DNA of 64,000 nucleotides from VRUE01 sp963732225 (GTDB lineage Bacteria > Actinomycetota > Thermoleophilia > Solirubrobacterales > 70-9): assembly GCA_963732225.1 (NCBI GenBank), contig CAVSYR010000005.1, positions 682,001 to 746,000 of the forward strand, written 5' to 3'. A program made the position numbers and the translations under genes. This document shows, one piece after another, positions 24,886 through 33,028 of this stretch (positions are counted from its first letter, which is position 1; every line of letters starts with the position of its first letter). The notes under the pieces were generated by a model. That model was not told where the DNA came from and ran no database searches. It was given only the letters and a program-made list of their open reading frames with translations.

Positions 24886-25622
24886 CAGACCATGCCGAGG
24901 CCACCGCTGACGCCGAGCGTCTCGCCGGTGACATAGGTGGCGTCGTCGGAGACGAGGAAGGCGGCCGCGGCCGCTACCTCCTCGGGCTGGCCGAGCCGTC
25001 CCATCTGGGTCGAGGCCTTCATCGTCTCGATCACTTTCTCGCCGATCTCGCCGAACTCCTTGGCGCCCATCAGCAGCGGCGTCTCGATCGGGCCCGGGGC
25101 GATCGCGTTGGCGATGATCCCGTAGCGGGCGTTCTCGCGGGCGATCGCCTTGGTGAAGCCGACGATGCCGGCCTTGGCGGCCGAGTAGACGGCCGAGCCC
25201 TTAGAGCCGACCCGACCGGCCTCGGAAGAGATGTTGAGGATGCGGCCGTATTTGGCCTGTTGCATTGCGGGCAGCGCCGCGTGGGTGCAGTTGAGCACGC
25301 CGCCGAGGTTGATCGCGAGCACCTTCTGCCACTGCTCCGGCGTGGTGTAGGTGAAGAAGCCAAACTCGTCGGTGCCGGCGTTGTTGACGAGGATGTCGAG
25401 CGTGCCGCCGACCGCCTCGACCGCGGCCCTGGCCGACTCGAGATCAGTGACGTCGAGCTCGACCGCGTGGCCGTTGACCTCGCCGGCGACCTTCGCGGCG
25501 CCCGCGGTGTCGATGTCGCCAACCCAGACCTCGGCGCCCTCGGCGGCGAGCCGGGCAGCGATCGCGGCGCCGATACCACTGGCACCGCCGGTCACCAGAG
25601 CCTTTCTTCCCTCCAGCCTCAT
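24885..25622 (-). CDS. classical SDR oxidoreductase (3-oxoacyl / 3-hydroxyacyl type)
   Basis: 245 residues from ATG 25622. TGGASGIGAAIA (cofactor Gly motif), NNAG, the catalytic Ser in ISSEAGRVGSKGSAVYSAAKAG with Tyr-x3-Lys, and the PGPIETPL loop are all present. The acidic residue in GDIDT after beta-2 favours NAD(H). It is the first gene of the minus-strand unit with thioesterase, HMG-CoA lyase and carboxylase, so a hydroxyacyl-CoA substrate is likely. It is divergent from npdG, with only 28 bp between. Confidence 0.88.
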   Translation of the reverse strand: MRLEGRKALVTGGASGIGAAIAARLAAEGAEVWVGDIDTAGAAKVAGEVNGHAVELDVTDLESARAAVEAVGGTLDILVNNAGTDEFGFFTYTTPEQWQKVLAINLGGVLNCTHAALPAMQQAKYGRILNISSEAGRVGSKGSAVYSAAKAGIVGFTKAIARENARYGIIANAIAPGPIETPLLMGAKEFGEIGEKVIETMKASTQMGRLGQPEEVAAAAAFLVSDDATYVTGETLGVSGGLGMV

Positions 25623-25650
25623 GCGCCGAGCAGCATAGACTGGCCGACCC

Positions 25651-26343
25651 GTGGCCGATCTCCCCACCATCCCGATCGTCGGCGGCACCGGTGCCCTCGG
25701 CGCCGGCCTGGCGCTGCGCTGGGCCAAGGCGGGGGCGCCGATCGTGCTCGGATCCCGCTCGGCGGAGCGGGCCGAGGAGGCCGCGGCGAAGCTGCGCGAG
25801 AAAGCGCCTGGCGCCCAGATCGAGGGAATGCTCAACGAGGACGCCGCCAAGCAGGCCGAGATCGTCTTCCTCACCGTCCCCTTCCGCGCCCAGTCGGAGA
25901 ACCTCAACAACCTGCGCGAGGCGCTGCAGCCGGGTCAGATCCTGGTCGACTGCACGGTCCCGCTCGCCGCCGCGGTCAGTGGCAAGGCGACCCGCTCGCT
26001 CGGCGTCTGGCAGGGCTCGGCCGCCCAGCAGGCACAGGAGATGGTGCCGGAAGGGGTCACCGTCGTCGCCGCCCTGCACACGGTCGGCGCGCCAACGCTC
26101 GCCGACGCCAACGCCGAGCTCGACGAGGACGTGCCGCTCTGCGGCGACCGCAAGGCCGACAAGGCGAAGGTCGCGCGGCTGATCGAACTGATCCCCGGCC
26201 TGCGCCCAGTCAACGCCGGCGCCCTGGAGATGGCCCGGATCGTCGAGCAGCTGACGCCGATGCTGATCTCGATCAACACCCGCTACAAGGCCCACGCCGG
26301 GATCAAGCTGACCGGCCTGCCCGACGCCGACCACTGGGCTTGA
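25651..26343 (+). CDS. npdG: NADPH-dependent F420 reductase
   Basis: 230 residues from GTG. The N-terminus IPIVGGTGALGAGLALRWAK is the NADPH-binding motif, and LGSRSAERAEEAA carries the Arg that contacts the 2'-phosphate. FLTVPFRAQ and the C-terminal LISINTRYKAHAGIKLTGL match F420:NADP oxidoreductases. It moves hydride between NADPH and F420. It leads a plus-strand run into cofD, cofC and cofE. Confidence 0.93.
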   Translation: MADLPTIPIVGGTGALGAGLALRWAKAGAPIVLGSRSAERAEEAAAKLREKAPGAQIEGMLNEDAAKQAEIVFLTVPFRAQSENLNNLREALQPGQILVDCTVPLAAAVSGKATRSLGVWQGSAAQQAQEMVPEGVTVVAALHTVGAPTLADANAELDEDVPLCGDRKADKAKVARLIELIPGLRPVNAGALEMARIVEQLTPMLISINTRYKAHAGIKLTGLPDADHWA

Positions 26344-26377
26344 GCAGAATCCGCCAACCCAAGCGGGCGGCTTCACG

Positions 26378-27307
26378 ATGAGGATTGCCCTCCTCGCCGG
26401 CGGCACCGGCGGCGCCAAGCTCGCGGCCGGGATGCAGGAGGAGATCGGCTCCGACCTCTCGGTAATCGCCAACACCGGCGACGACATCGAGGTGCACGGC
26501 GTCCACGTCTCTCCCGACCCAGACCTCGTCACCTACTGGCTCAGTGGCGAAATCGACGAGGAGCGCGGCTGGGGCCTGCGCGACGACAGCTTCACCGTCT
26601 TCGAGCGCCTGACCAAGCTCGGCGTACCGAGCTGGTTCGGCCTCTCCGACCGCGATCTCGCCGCCTGCCTCTACCGGCGCCAGTTCGTCGAGGAAGGCGG
26701 CAGCTTCAGCGCCGCCCAGGCCCAGATCGCCCGCTCGCTCGGGGTCGAGGCGCGGGTGCTGCCGATGTGCGAGACGCCGGTGCGGACCAAGGTCCACACG
26801 GCGGCCGGCGTGCGTGGCCTGCAGGAATACCTGATCGTCGACGGCGGTCAGCCCGAGGTGCACGGCGTCGAGCTCGACGGGATCGCCGAGGCCGAGCCGA
26901 CGAAAGAGGTGCTGGAGGCGCTGCGCAGCGCCGAGGCGATCGTGATCGGGCCCTCCAACCCGGTGATCAGCATTGGGCCGATCCTGGCGGTGCCGGGGAT
27001 GCGCGAGGCGATCCGCCAGTTCGGCGTGCCCGTGATCGCGGTCAGCCCCTTCGTCGCCGGCAAGGTGGTCAAGGGCCCAACCGAGCGCTTCATGCAGGCC
27101 CTGGGCCGCCCCTCGACCGCCGCCGGCGTTGCCTCCCTGTACGCGGGCCTGGTCGGGGCCATGGTCGTCGACGAGGGCGACCCCGACCCGCCACCGGCCG
27201 AGATCCCGACCATGGCCACGGCGACGCTGATGGACGGCGCCGCCGGCCGGGTACGGCTGGGGCGCATCGTCCTCGACTACGCCGCTAGCCTGATCGAAGG
27301 TGCCTGA
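26378..27307 (+). CDS. cofD: 2-phospho-L-lactate transferase (F420 biosynthesis)
   Basis: 309 residues. The GGTGGAKLAAGM start, the VIANTGDDIEVHGVHVSPDPD segment (metal-binding Asp) and the VIGPSNPVISIGPIL loop are characteristic of CofD/FbiA. It joins the activated phospho-lactate or phosphoenolpyruvate moiety to Fo, giving (dehydro)F420-0. It lies 34 bp after npdG and 18 bp before cofC. Confidence 0.95.
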   Translation: MRIALLAGGTGGAKLAAGMQEEIGSDLSVIANTGDDIEVHGVHVSPDPDLVTYWLSGEIDEERGWGLRDDSFTVFERLTKLGVPSWFGLSDRDLAACLYRRQFVEEGGSFSAAQAQIARSLGVEARVLPMCETPVRTKVHTAAGVRGLQEYLIVDGGQPEVHGVELDGIAEAEPTKEVLEALRSAEAIVIGPSNPVISIGPILAVPGMREAIRQFGVPVIAVSPFVAGKVVKGPTERFMQALGRPSTAAGVASLYAGLVGAMVVDEGDPDPPPAEIPTMATATLMDGAAGRVRLGRIVLDYAASLIEGA

Positions 27308-27325
27308 CTTCCCCTCCACCGCAGC

Positions 27326-27967
27326 TTGAAGGCGACCGCCGTCCTGCCGGTCAAGCGCTTCGCCGCGGCCAAGCAGCGGCTGGCGCCGGGCATGGGCGGC
27401 ACGCATCGCGCCGAGCTGGCGGAGGCGATGCTGAAGGACGTGCTGGAAGCGATCGGCGCGGCGCGATCGATCGAGCGCACGATCGTCGTCAGCAGCGAGC
27501 AGCGCGCGGTCGAGGTCGCAAGCGCGGGCGGCGCCGAGGTGATCGCCGACCCGGACGAGGGCGGTCACTCGGGCGCGGCGCTGGCCGGGATCGCCCGCGC
27601 CCAACAGCTCGGTGCCGGGACGGTCGTGCTGCTGCCGATCGACTGTCCGCTACTGGCACCACGCGAGCTCGAGCGGCTGCTGACCGGCACGCCGGAGCGC
27701 TACGTCGCCATCGTCCCCGACCGTCACGGCACCGGCACCAACGCCCTCGCGCTCTCGCCCCCGGACGCAATCGAGCCGTCCTTCGGCGAGGGCAGCTGCG
27801 CCCGCCACGTCGCCGCGGCACGCGAAGCCGGCGTCCCGTACAACGTCGAGGAGCTGCCCTCGCTGGCGCTCGACCTCGACACCCCGGCCGACATCGTCGC
27901 CCTGACCATGGCGCTGGAGCGAGACCGCGGGCGGGCGAAGCGGACCGCGAAGGCGCTCGGCATATGA
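27326..27967 (+). CDS. cofC: 2-phospholactate / phosphoenolpyruvate guanylyltransferase
   Basis: 213 residues from a TTG start. The nucleotidyltransferase N-terminus AVLPVKRFAAAKQRL (with the Lys of the GTP loop), the acidic LLPIDCPLLAP metal site and DRHGTGTNALALSPPD match CofC/FbiD. It makes the GDP-activated substrate used by CofD. Its stop overlaps the ATG of cofE (ATGA). Confidence 0.94.
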   Translation: MKATAVLPVKRFAAAKQRLAPGMGGTHRAELAEAMLKDVLEAIGAARSIERTIVVSSEQRAVEVASAGGAEVIADPDEGGHSGAALAGIARAQQLGAGTVVLLPIDCPLLAPRELERLLTGTPERYVAIVPDRHGTGTNALALSPPDAIEPSFGEGSCARHVAAAREAGVPYNVEELPSLALDLDTPADIVALTMALERDRGRAKRTAKALGI

Positions 27968-28707
27968 GCAGCATCACGGTGACCGGAGTCGAGGGCCTGC
28001 CAGAGATCGAGAAGGGCATGCCCTTGGGTGAGTTGATAGCCGAGCGGGCAGAGATCGAATCCGGCGACGTGGTCGTCATCGCGCAGAAGGTCGTCTCCAA
28101 GACAGAGGGAAGACTTCGCCGCCTCTCCTCGGTCATCCCCGGCGTCGAAGCTCGCAAGCTCGCCGCCGTGCTCGGCAAGGAGCCGGCCCTGGTCGAGCTG
28201 ATCCTCGAGGAGAGCAGCGAGGTGCTGCGGGCCGAGCGCAACGTGTTGATCACCGAGACGCACCATGGGTTCGTCTGCGCCAACGCAGGCATCGACAGCT
28301 CCAACGTCCCTGTGGACGACACGGTCTGCCTACTCCCAGAGGACCCCGATGCGTCGGCGCGGCGCATCCGTCGCGAGATCGCTGGCGAGGAGCCCACCAT
28401 CGCCATCGTGATCTCCGACAGCTTTGGGCGCGCGTGGCGACTTGGCCAAGCCGAGGTGGCGATTGGCTGCGCCGGCTTGCAACCACTCGACGATTGGCGG
28501 GGACGCAAAGATGCTCACGGCCAGGAGTTGGAGGCGACGCTGATCGCCGTTGCCGACGAGGCAGCGGCGGCGGCCGACCTGGTCCGCAGCAAGGACAGCC
28601 GCGTCCCCGTAGTCATCATCCGCGGCCTCGACCGCTTCGTTACCGCCGAGGACGGCCCCGGCGCGACAGCTATGCGAAGGCCCCCAGCGGAGGATCTGTT
28701 CCGCTGA
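27964..28707 (+). CDS. cofE: coenzyme F420-0:L-glutamate ligase
   Basis: 247 residues. SGDVVVIAQKVVSKTEGR, the ITETHHGFVCANAGIDSSNV segment and VISDSFGRAWRLGQAEVAIGCAG are the conserved GTP/metal and glutamate sites of CofE. It is a stand-alone CofE without the C-terminal FMN-dependent dehydro-F420 reductase domain of mycobacterial FbiB, so that reduction needs a separate gene. It ends 4 bp before a large palindrome. Confidence 0.95.
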   Translation: MSSITVTGVEGLPEIEKGMPLGELIAERAEIESGDVVVIAQKVVSKTEGRLRRLSSVIPGVEARKLAAVLGKEPALVELILEESSEVLRAERNVLITETHHGFVCANAGIDSSNVPVDDTVCLLPEDPDASARRIRREIAGEEPTIAIVISDSFGRAWRLGQAEVAIGCAGLQPLDDWRGRKDAHGQELEATLIAVADEAAAAADLVRSKDSRVPVVIIRGLDRFVTAEDGPGATAMRRPPAEDLFR

Positions 28708-28711
28708 GGAA

Positions 28712-28826
28712 CGGATCGGTCCCGGTAGGGGTGGAGCGTCTTGCACTTTTTCGGCACTACCTCGCGGCGTCAGCAGCTACCGCTACACCGAAAAAGTTAA
28801 GCGGAACCCCTACCGGGACCGATCCG
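28712..28826. repeat. large nested palindrome between cofE and the alcohol dehydrogenase gene
   Basis: Outer arms 28712-28732 and 28806-28826 are perfect 21-bp inverted repeats. A second pair (28745-28754 and 28788-28797, 10 bp) is nested inside around a 33-nt loop. The right outer arm codes for the last residues of the convergent alcohol dehydrogenase. It may act as a two-way terminator, but the long arms and nested structure exceed what that needs. Confidence 0.8.
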
Positions 28827-29801
28827 CAGCACGGCGGCACCGCGCAGCCTCCCGCTGCGGATCGAGTCGAGGGCCTCGTTGGCGCCCTCGAGCGGGTACG
28901 GCTCGACCTCGGTCTGGACCGGGATCTCGGGCGCGAGCGCCAAGAACTCCTCGCCGTCGCGGCGGGTCAGGTTGGCGACCGAACCCAGCATCCGCTCGCC
29001 CCAGAGCTGCTCGTAGGGGAAGCTCGGGATGTCGCTCATGTGGATGCCGGCGCTGATGATCCGGGCGCCTTTGGCGCTGGCGCCCAACGCCTTCGTCATC
29101 AATGAGCCAGCCGGAGCGAAGATGATCGCGCCGTCAATCTGCTCCGGTGGCGCCTCGTCGGATGAGCCCGCCCACTCGGCCCCGAGCTCTCGCGCAAACG
29201 CCTGCCCCTCCGCGTCACCCGCGCGGGTGAAGGCGAAGACGCGCCGGCCCTGGTGCACCGCCACCTGGCAGAGGATGTGAGCGGCGGCGCCGAAGCCGTA
29301 GAAGCCGATTCGCTCGGCGTCGCCGACGAGGCGCAGCGCCCGGTAGCCGATCAGCCCGGCGCAGAGCAGCGGTGCCGCCTGCCCGTCCGGGTAGTCCGCG
29401 GGCAGTGGGAAGCAGAAGCGCTCGTCCGCGACCGCCAGCTCGGCGTAGCCGCCGTCGATGTCGTAGCCGGTGAAGCGAGCGCGATCGCAGAGGTTCTCGC
29501 GACCGGAAAGGCAGTAGCGGCACTCGCCGCAGGTCCATCCCAGCCAAGGCACGCCAACCCGCTGCCCCGGCTCGAAGCGCTCCGCCCCCTCGCCGGCCTC
29601 GACCACCTCGCCGACGATCTGATGCCCAAGCACCAGTGGCAGCTTCGGCCTGTCGAGCTCACCGTCGACGATGTGCAGGTCGGTGCGACAAACCCCACAG
29701 GCACCAACCGAGATCAGCACCTGCCCCACGCCCGGCCGCGGGTCCGGCAGCTCGGCGGGCCGCAAAGGCTCCCCCGCCCGCTCCAGGACCATCGCCCTCA
29801 T
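28797..29801 (-). CDS. zinc-dependent alcohol dehydrogenase (MDR superfamily)
   Basis: 334 residues. Catalytic zinc ligands are in GACGVCRTDLHIVDGE (Cys) and LGHQIVGEV (His-Glu), and the structural zinc site is WTCGECRYCLSGRENLC (four Cys). The cofactor motif is the atypical YGFGAAAHILCQ. The N- and C-terminal sequence resembles AdhA-like enzymes such as M. tuberculosis Rv1862. It follows a hypothetical gene by 6 bp, so the two are co-transcribed. Its C-terminus is encoded by the arm of a palindrome. Confidence 0.9.
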   Translation of the reverse strand: MRAMVLERAGEPLRPAELPDPRPGVGQVLISVGACGVCRTDLHIVDGELDRPKLPLVLGHQIVGEVVEAGEGAERFEPGQRVGVPWLGWTCGECRYCLSGRENLCDRARFTGYDIDGGYAELAVADERFCFPLPADYPDGQAAPLLCAGLIGYRALRLVGDAERIGFYGFGAAAHILCQVAVHQGRRVFAFTRAGDAEGQAFARELGAEWAGSSDEAPPEQIDGAIIFAPAGSLMTKALGASAKGARIISAGIHMSDIPSFPYEQLWGERMLGSVANLTRRDGEEFLALAPEIPVQTEVEPYPLEGANEALDSIRSGRLRGAAVLRIGPGRGSA

Positions 29802-29807
29802 CGCGGT

Positions 29808-30668
29808 TCAGGGAGAAGTTGGGACCGGAACTTCGGCGGGTTCGACGACTTCTTCGCCTGACCCCGGCACTTCTTCGCTAGCCCCCGGTTCTCCCGCTTC
29901 TGCTTCCGCGCCTTCCGCTTCGGGCTGCGCAATCTCGACCTTGACGCAGTTCCCTTCCGCTTCAAGCGTCGAGGCCAAAGCACGAGCGTCGCTCAATTCG
30001 CCTTCGAGCTGAAGTTCATCGGTCGTGCCGTCGTCGTTGAGCCGTTCAAGCACGATTTCGACAGGAGCTTCTTCCACCGTCGGCGCTGTCGATTCTTGAT
30101 CGAGGAACGTAACCGTGATCACGTATTCGTCCCCCTCGCAGCTTTCGAGAACAGGCGGCTTGGCCCCCGCGGTTACCGGCGCTTTTGGCGACCCCCCGCC
30201 GGTGGTACCCGGCGGAGTCGCGACGGGCGAAGAGGTCCCCTCTGGCGGAACCTCCCCGGCTGTTGTTCCGACAGAGGGGACCTCTTCGCCCGCCCCCGAT
30301 TCAGGCGCAGGACCCGCCGGAGACGACGGCGCCTCGGCGACCGCAACCGCTCGGGCGGGAACTACGGCGACATTGCTCGGCGACGGAGCCGCGCTCGAGT
30401 TTGGGCCCGAGCCAGCCTCGCCGCTCGCCCGCTGCGCCGCCTGAACCCCCGGTCCGGCCGACACAGCAACACCAGCCCCCACCTGAGCGGTCGACGGCAC
30501 CGGCAACGCCTTGCCGCCGCCCACCGCCGTCTCGATGCCCAACGGAACCTCGTGGGGGTCGGCCGAGTTGCTTTCCCATGGCCGCAGGCCCCAGAGCACG
30601 AACAGGGCAATCGCCACGCTCAGAGCAGGCAGCCCGAAGACGCCAAGCGCTGGAAACCTTCCCCCCAA
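29808..30668 (-). CDS. membrane-anchored low-complexity protein, unknown function, with an in-frame palindromic insertion
   Basis: 286 residues: one N-terminal membrane helix (about 10-28), a long Ala/Pro/Gly/Ser linker, a small folded segment (SCEGDEYVITVTFLDQES … EGNCVKVEIAQPE, two Cys that could pair) and a Glu/Pro-rich tail. The linker contains a 69-bp hairpin element read without a stop (…GAGEEVPSVGTTAGEVPPEG…). No family is recognised. It precedes the alcohol dehydrogenase by 6 bp. Confidence 0.65.
   Translation of the reverse strand: MGGRFPALGVFGLPALSVAIALFVLWGLRPWESNSADPHEVPLGIETAVGGGKALPVPSTAQVGAGVAVSAGPGVQAAQRASGEAGSGPNSSAAPSPSNVAVVPARAVAVAEAPSSPAGPAPESGAGEEVPSVGTTAGEVPPEGTSSPVATPPGTTGGGSPKAPVTAGAKPPVLESCEGDEYVITVTFLDQESTAPTVEEAPVEIVLERLNDDGTTDELQLEGELSDARALASTLEAEGNCVKVEIAQPEAEGAEAEAGEPGASEEVPGSGEEVVEPAEVPVPTSP
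30224..30292. repeat. palindromic element, copy A (inside a coding sequence)
   Basis: Perfect 21-bp arms at 30224-30244 and 30272-30292. Then come one G/A mismatch (30245/30271), a 6-bp inner stem (30246-30251/30265-30270) and a 13-nt loop CTCCCCGGCTGTT. The length of 69 bp keeps the reading frame of the surrounding gene. The loop matches copies B and C with one extra G, while the arm sequence differs. Confidence 0.85.
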
Positions 30669-30707
30669 TGAGAACCACGAAGCGATAGGCCCAAGATAAG
30701 CCTTTAC

Positions 30708-32948
30708 CTAATAGGTCTCAACTATCTCGTAGAGCGTGGTGCGCTGGGCGGGCTCGCGGCCGCCGGCGCGGGCAGCGCCGATCAGCTGCTCGGGGTCGAG
30801 CCGGACGCCGTGCTGGGAGCCGGCCATGCGCGAGATGTTCTCCTCCATCAGCGTGCCGCCGAGGTCGTTGACCCCCCAGCGCAGCGCCTCGGTGGCGGCG
30901 TCGAGGCCCATCTTCACCCAGCTTGCCTGCAGGTTGGGAATCGTCTTGCCCAGCGCCAGGCGAAAGGCGGCGGTGTGCTTGAGGTTCTCGTTGTCGGAGA
31001 TCTCCTCGATCCCGTGGGTGCGGCCGAGCATCGTGTTGAAGGGGATGAAGCTGAGCGGCACGAACTCGGTGATGCCGCCGGTTCGCTCCTGCAAGGCACG
31101 CACCACCTGCATGTGGCGGGCCAGCTCACGCGGCTCCTCGATGTGGCCGAACATCACGGTCGAGGTCGAGCGCAGACCGGCCCGGTGCGAGGCCTCGATG
31201 ATCTCCACCCAGCGCTGCGCCGGCAGCTTGTTCGGCGAGATCCGCTGCCGCACGCCGTCGTCGAGCACCTCCGCCGCGGTCCCCGGCGTCGACCCCAGTC
31301 CGCACTCGATCAGGTACTCGAAGACCTCATCAGGCCCCTTGCCCGAGCGCTCGCACATGTAGTGGACCTCCATCGGCGAGTAGGCGTGCAGGTGCAATTG
31401 CGGCGCCACCTCCTTGGCCAGCCGCAGCCACTTGCCGTACTCCTCGAGCGTCAGATCCGGGTGGATGCCGCCCTGCATGCAGAGCTCCGTTGCCCCGAAC
31501 TCGACCGCTTCAAGCACCCGCTCCGCAAAGTCCTCCTCCGAGACCTCATAAGCATCCGGCGAGCGCTTCCCCTGCCCAAACCCGCAGAAGGCGCAGCCGA
31601 CTACGCAGATGTTGGTGAAGTTGATGTTCCGATTGACGACAAAAGTGACCCGGTCCCCCGCCAATTCCTGCCGAAGCTCATCAGCCGCAGCCCGCATCTC
31701 CTCGATCACCTCGGGACGGGTCTCGGCGAAGAGAGCCGTCAGCTCATCCTCAGAGAGCTCCTGTCCCTCGCGACCCTTGGCAATCGCTTCGGGTGCCAGC
31801 CCCTCATCGATCGTCTCGTCCCGCCGACGCCCGGATCCACTGCGCGGAATGAAGCTCCAGTACTTCAGCTTGATCACGTCAAGGACCCCCTGCTCCATCC
31901 ACTCGGGATCCATGTACTGCGGATAGACACAAAGCCGCTCCGTCAGCGCATACCCCTTCGGTGCAAGGCCCTTACGAACCTCGTGCGGACTCGGGAACGC
32001 GTGCTCTGGCGAGATGTGATCTCCGTTCGCGGACAGCCCACCCAGGTCCGTGGCTCCCGCTTCGACCAGCTCATCCCAGGCATCCGAGAGATTAGGCGGC
32101 ACCTGCACCCCGACATCCGGCATCAGTCGCTTGCACTCTTGGATCAAGCGCTTGATGTCGTCAACGCCGACCGGGCTAGCCCACTCGGGACTTGGCAGGG
32201 ATGACGGGGACCCCTCCGACGAGCCTCCCCGCTGTTGCTCGGCGGAGGGGTCCCCGTCATCCCCCCACCTCTCGAGCGAAGCCCGATCGGCGATCTCGGC
32301 CACTTCCTGCCCGTAGTACTTCGGATGCGGCACGAAGTTCTGCAGGATCACCTCCTGAATGTGCCCGTAGTTCTGGTGCAGCTCAGCGAGAGCTTCAAGC
32401 GATTCGACCTGCTCCTGCTGAGTCTCGCCGATGCCTACGAGGATCCCGCTGGTAAAAGGAATCTTCAGCTCCCCAGCAGCCTCGATCGTCGCCAGCCTCT
32501 GCGCCGGATGCTTCGTCGGCGACCCGGCGTGAACGGTCTCCATCAGCCGCTCTGAGACCGACTCCAGCATCAACCCCTGCGAGGCCGTCACCTCACGCAG
32601 CCGCGCCAGATCATCCCGCTTGAGCACCCCAATGTTCGTGTGCGGCAGCATCCCCCGCTCCAGCGCCCGTTCGCAGCTCCAGACAACGTAGGAGGTGAAG
32701 TCCTCGTGCCCCCACTCCGCCAGCTTCGCCGCGACCACTGGATTGACCTCGGGTCGCTCCCCCGTCAGCACCAGCAGCTCCTTGGCGTTGCGCTTCAGCG
32801 CCTCGTCGAGCAGGCCTTCGACCTCTTCGGGCGAGCGGATGTGCGCCTGGTGCGTGGCGAAGGCGCAGTACTTGCAGTAGCACTGGCAGGTCCGCGAGAG
32901 GGAGAGCGTGTAGTTCCGCGAGAAGGTGACCCGGCGCACCCTGCTCAA
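30708..32948 (-). CDS. fbiC: FO synthase, fused CofG-CofH
   Basis: 746 residues starting at TTG 32948 (or GTG 32939). The N-terminal half is CofG with radical-SAM motif C-x3-C-x2-C at Cys21, Cys25, Cys28. The C-terminal half is CofH with a second motif in NICVVGCAFCGFG (about 446-453). Together they build the deazaflavin Fo from tyrosine and the flavin precursor 5-amino-6-ribitylaminouracil, as M. tuberculosis FbiC does. Residues about 229-251 (GDDGDPSAEQQRGGSSEGS…) are an insertion coded by a palindromic element. It sits in the CofG half; whether it disturbs the enzyme cannot be told from sequence. Confidence 0.94.
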   Translation of the reverse strand: MSRVRRVTFSRNYTLSLSRTCQCYCKYCAFATHQAHIRSPEEVEGLLDEALKRNAKELLVLTGERPEVNPVVAAKLAEWGHEDFTSYVVWSCERALERGMLPHTNIGVLKRDDLARLREVTASQGLMLESVSERLMETVHAGSPTKHPAQRLATIEAAGELKIPFTSGILVGIGETQQEQVESLEALAELHQNYGHIQEVILQNFVPHPKYYGQEVAEIADRASLERWGDDGDPSAEQQRGGSSEGSPSSLPSPEWASPVGVDDIKRLIQECKRLMPDVGVQVPPNLSDAWDELVEAGATDLGGLSANGDHISPEHAFPSPHEVRKGLAPKGYALTERLCVYPQYMDPEWMEQGVLDVIKLKYWSFIPRSGSGRRRDETIDEGLAPEAIAKGREGQELSEDELTALFAETRPEVIEEMRAAADELRQELAGDRVTFVVNRNINFTNICVVGCAFCGFGQGKRSPDAYEVSEEDFAERVLEAVEFGATELCMQGGIHPDLTLEEYGKWLRLAKEVAPQLHLHAYSPMEVHYMCERSGKGPDEVFEYLIECGLGSTPGTAAEVLDDGVRQRISPNKLPAQRWVEIIEASHRAGLRSTSTVMFGHIEEPRELARHMQVVRALQERTGGITEFVPLSFIPFNTMLGRTHGIEEISDNENLKHTAAFRLALGKTIPNLQASWVKMGLDAATEALRWGVNDLGGTLMEENISRMAGSQHGVRLDPEQLIGAARAGGREPAQRTTLYEIVETY
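32198..32263. repeat. palindromic element, copy B (inside fbiC)
   Basis: Perfect 21-bp arms at 32198-32218 and 32243-32263. Then come one A/G mismatch (32219/32242), a 5-bp inner stem (32220-32224/32237-32241) and the 12-nt loop CTCCCCGCTGTT. It is exactly 66 bp and open in the fbiC frame. The loop is identical to copy C although the outer stems differ in their distal half. Confidence 0.9.
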
Positions 32949-32956
32949 GCTACTGC

Positions 32957-32990
32957 AACAAAGGACCGGGCCGGCATTGCCGGCCCGGTC
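32957..32990 (-). terminator. intrinsic terminator downstream of the aquaporin gene
   Basis: Perfect 12-bp GC-rich stem (32964-32975/32979-32990) with a 3-nt loop. On the minus strand it is followed by CTTTGTTGC, a short T-rich stretch. It lies between the aquaporin stop and the fbiC start, so it should insulate fbiC from upstream reading. Confidence 0.72.
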
Positions 32991-33028
32991 TCAAGTCAGT
33001 CGAATCGGAGGCCCAAAGGCCCCCGCCC

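Noticed and set aside
32964..32990. Hairpin upstream of fbiC considered as a riboswitch or element copy
   Set aside because: A simple 12-bp stem with 3-nt loop and T-rich run fits a terminator of the aquaporin gene.
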